A stretch of 7,701 bases of DNA from an uncultured Oscillospiraceae bacterium. Its GTDB lineage: Bacteria > Bacillota_A > Clostridia > Oscillospirales > Oscillospiraceae. Where the stretch lies: NCBI GenBank assembly GCA_910584605.1, contig CAJUAW010000125.1, forward strand, positions 1 to 7,701. Reading direction: 5' to 3'. Below, one piece after another: positions 6,327 through 7,701 of this stretch. Each line of letters opens with the position of its first letter. Position 1 is the first letter of the stretch. The translations under genes were made by a program, and so were the position numbers. The notes under the pieces are model-generated. The model worked only from the letters and a program-made list of their open reading frames with translations. It ran no database searches and had not been told where the DNA came from.

Positions 6327-6788
6327 ATGATCGACAAAGTATTGGAAGCAAAAGGCGTTACACTCCCCGAAGCGCCGCAAAAGGGCGGCCTTTACGCTCC
6401 GACGAAGAGCTTTGGCGGCAAGCCGCTTATGTATGTGTCCGGCTGCGGCTGCAACATTGGCAGCGAGACCGGCTTTGGCAAGCTGGGGAAGGAATACACC
6501 ACCGAGGAGGGCCAGAAGTGGGCCCGGAACTGTATGCTGAACGTACTGGCGGTACTGAAGCGGGATTTGGGTTCCCTTGACCGTATCCGCAGTTTTGAGA
6601 AGATCACCGTATTTGTGGCCAGCACGGACGAATTTTATGAACAGCCCCAGGTGGCCAATGGCGCTACCGCGCTCCTTCAGGAAGTATTTGGCGATGAGAT
6701 TGGTCTGCCCACTCGCTCTGCCGTTGGCATGAACGTACTCCCTGGAAATATCCCTGTTGAGATCGAGGCTTTGGTGAGCTACGAATAA
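6327..6788 (+). CDS. RidA family (YjgF/YER057c/UK114) enamine/imine deaminase
   Basis: A 153-residue protein of the RidA superfamily, cytoplasmic and normally a trimer, whose members hydrolyse reactive enamines/imines such as 2-aminoacrylate released by PLP enzymes. The fold signature is seen in LMYVSGCGC, the central NVLAVLKRDLGSLDRI, KITVFVAS, and the C-terminal TRSAVGMNVLPGNIPVEIEAL. Arg130 in TRSAVG matches the catalytic arginine of RidA. It is longer than Escherichia coli RidA (128 residues), matching a longer subfamily (about 155 residues) with an N-terminal extension LPEAPQKGGLYAP. Start: ATG 6327 with AAGGAA (6311-6316) 10 nt upstream is preferred; an in-frame GTG at 6318 would add three residues and is possible. 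Last gene of the operon, 31 nt after the dehydratase-like gene, which is the likely source of its substrate. Confidence 0.92.
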   Translation: MIDKVLEAKGVTLPEAPQKGGLYAPTKSFGGKPLMYVSGCGCNIGSETGFGKLGKEYTTEEGQKWARNCMLNVLAVLKRDLGSLDRIRSFEKITVFVASTDEFYEQPQVANGATALLQEVFGDEIGLPTRSAVGMNVLPGNIPVEIEALVSYE

Positions 6789-6823
6789 AGCTCTGCTTTC
6801 GCGTCTGCCAAGCGCCTGCCAAA

Positions 6824-6864
6824 ACCGCCCCCAACCTCCTGCAGCACAGGAGGCTGGGGGCGGT
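6824..6864 (+). terminator. Strong hairpin terminator of the operon
   Basis: ACCGCCCCCAACCTCCTG (6824-6841) pairs with CAGGAGGCTGGGGGCGGT (6847-6864) at 17 of 18 positions around loop CAGCA. The stem is very GC-rich but only a weak T stretch follows (CTGCATTT), so termination may be partial or factor-assisted. A nearly identical left arm reappears at 7669-7687. Confidence 0.75.
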
Positions 6865-7231
6865 CTGCATTTCCGCCGCAGGTGTGTGGAGGCCATCAAG
6901 GTGATGTTCCACTGCGAGGCCAAGGCGGTGTGCGCCGGCTGTAAGTACAACGGCAAAGAACTGCCTGGAGGAAGAAAAGGGGCATTGAAAAATAAGCCTC
7001 TGAGGCAACAACAATCCCCCCCCGCATGTGTGAAATACACCTGCAGGGGGATGAAAATCTATGTAAGCGGCAATCGACAAGGTCAAGGATACGCTTCTCA
7101 GATGGTATTCGTAAAAAGTGCGCAAGACTTTCCCATTTTCCTCCCGGCTTTTCACGCAGGAGGGATACTCTTTCGACCGCATAGCGGCGGTTCTCCTTCA
7201 CCTTGTAGTGGATGGCGGCCATGAAGAGGTT
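6865..7231. other. Unassigned stretch, probably decayed or mobile-element DNA
   Basis: About 370 bases without a gene I can recognise. An open frame on + runs from a GTG at 6886 to 7224; it starts with a cysteine-containing segment (CEAKAVCAGC, 6917-6946) but has no ribosome binding site, no matching family that I know and an uncharacteristic, low-complexity tail. Frames on the - strand are equally long, so coding is not supported in either direction. It contains a small hairpin GCCTC-T-GAGGC (6995-7005) and the larger palindrome at 7014-7052. Its position between the operon terminator and transposase debris suggests remnant intergenic or element DNA. Confidence 0.4.
7014..7052. repeat. C-run stem-loop palindrome
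   Basis: ATCCCCC (7014-7020) pairs with GGGGGAT (7046-7052). Inside, GCA (7024-7026) pairs with TGC (7042-7044), and GTGT (7028-7031) with ACAC (7037-7040) around loop GAAAT. A run of eight C spans 7016-7023. On the - strand it is followed by a T-rich stretch and could act as a weak terminator; it could also be an end structure of a mobile or repetitive element. Confidence 0.5.
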
Positions 7232-7546
7232 ATGAAGCGCCCCATAGCGAAAGGGAGCGCTAGGGTATATTCGGTGTGCAAATGGACGGTGTACCGGCTG
7301 GCGGAACAGAAGCGGACAACAGACATTGTTGCTCTGCGGACCAGCCAGCGTGGCCGGAAACCAGTCCTGACAGCTATTCAATAGTGGAACAGACAATAGC
7401 CGCAATGGGCTATGCACTGAAAAAGAAATCACTCTACGCAAGGGATCGTGATCGATGCTCGGGAACAGCGCAGAGAATGGGCAGAAACCATAAAACCTGA
7501 GACAGCGGAGCGCTTGGTATTTCTGGATGAAAGCCATCCTGCGCTG
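7232..7546 (+). pseudogene. IS630-family transposase fragment, frameshifted and truncated
   Basis: Pieces of an IS630-type transposase lie in two frames. From the ATG at 7232, MKRPI, then VCKWTVYRLAEQKRTT and SQRGRKPVLTA resemble the N-terminal helix-turn-helix and the 'RGRKPxLT' linker of the family, ending at a TAG (7382). From 7384 in the next frame, MGYALKKKSLYARDRDR matches the usual 'GYxRKKKSLHAsE.DR' segment. From 7448, back in the first frame, AREQRREWAETIKPETAERLVFLDES matches the stretch leading to the first catalytic Asp of the DDE domain. Everything after FLDES is missing: the sequence passes straight into a RidA-gene remnant. The part between the linker and the KKKSL motif is also shortened. 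No intact terminal repeats were identified. The family call rests on recalled motifs and not on a search. Confidence 0.62.
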
Positions 7547-7551
7547 CTGGA

Positions 7552-7623
7552 AAGTGGGGCCGGAACTGTATACTTAATGTGCTCCCTAGAAATATCCCTA
7601 TTGAGATCGAGAGATTTTGGTGA
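7552..7623 (+). pseudogene. Remnant second copy of the RidA-family gene
   Basis: Bases 7552-7611 match the operon's RidA gene at 53 of 60 positions, but in two blocks: 7552-7581 corresponds to 6516-6545, and 7582-7611 to 6738-6767, with 192 bases missing between them. The remnant reads KWGRNCILNVLP then RNIPIEIE in frame before a small insertion changes the end to RFW and a TGA at 7621. There is no start codon or ribosome binding site; the 5' part is replaced by transposase debris. It is therefore a non-functional fragment. Most substitutions fall at third codon positions or G-to-A/C-to-T sites, consistent with an older duplicate or a relative's allele that decayed after deletion. Confidence 0.8.
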
Positions 7624-7668
7624 ATCGCAAATGAAATTCGTTTCCTCGTCTACCAAACGCCTACCAAA

Positions 7669-7701
7669 ACCGCCCCCAACCTCCTGCGTCGCAGGAGGTT
7701 G
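7669..7701 (+). terminator. Second copy of the operon terminator, cut by window end
   Basis: ACCGCCCCCAACCTCCTGC (7669-7687) repeats the left arm of the terminator at 6824. CAACCTCCTGC (7677-7687) pairs perfectly with GCAGGAGGTTG (7691-7701) around GTC, and the remaining right arm presumably lies beyond the window. The preceding 20 bases (from about 7647) are also shared with the region before the first copy, so the whole RidA 3' end plus terminator was duplicated together. Confidence 0.75.

Noticed and set aside
6886..7224. Hypothetical 112-residue + strand protein with a CxxC-like segment
   Set aside because: No ribosome binding site, GTG start right after the operon terminator, and equally long frames on the other strand; kept only as part of an unassigned stretch.
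6865..7701. CRISPR array or tRNA gene in the terminal non-coding region
   Set aside because: No regularly spaced repeats and no tRNA-like cloverleaf with a TTCGA arm were found; the repeats present are a single duplicated gene end and terminator.

Overview
The window looks like a chromosomal segment from a high-GC, Gram-positive anaerobe of the class Clostridia, most likely a gut Oscillospiraceae relative. This is inferred from GC-rich coding sequence combined with AT-rich spacers, strong GGAGG-type ribosome binding sites, near-consensus sigma-A promoters with 17-nt spacers, and protein sequences of Firmicutes type. All convincing genes lie on the + strand.

Layout: an intrinsic terminator (22-48) closes whatever lies upstream. 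A promoter (91-119) drives a YheO/DauR-type PAS-HTH regulator (176-847), which ends at its own terminator (881-921). An AT-rich control region follows, with inverted repeats including a perfect 13-bp-arm palindrome (1035-1062) just upstream of a TTGATT-N17-TATAAT promoter (1069-1097). This promoter opens a five-gene operon: class I/II aminotransferase (1162-2328), sodium:solute symporter (2379-3881), alanine racemase family enzyme (3946-5130), fold-type III PLP enzyme of the D-serine dehydratase/D-threonine aldolase family (5192-6295) and a RidA-family protein (6327-6788). The operon ends at a strong hairpin (6824-6864). Two internal control elements stand out: a 36-nt near-perfect hairpin directly upstream of the racemase ribosome binding site, and a 29-bp tandem duplication carrying promoter-like sequences just before the dehydratase-like gene.

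How the genes may work together (inference): the symporter imports an amino acid, the racemase interconverts its L and D forms, the dehydratase-like enzyme (with the His-x-Cys zinc motif of D-serine dehydratases) eliminates water or cleaves a beta-hydroxy-D-amino acid, the RidA protein hydrolyses the reactive enamine/imine product to a keto acid plus ammonia, and the aminotransferase moves amino groups to or from the keto acid. The adjacent DauR-type regulator fits, since DauR controls D-arginine catabolism in Pseudomonas. The actual substrate cannot be read from the sequence.

From 6865 to the end the window is decayed DNA: an unassigned stretch with a C-run palindrome, a frameshifted and truncated IS630-type transposase fragment (about 7232-7546), and, fused to it, a remnant copy of the operon's own RidA gene with a 192-bp in-frame internal deletion, followed by a second copy of the operon terminator (cut by the window end).
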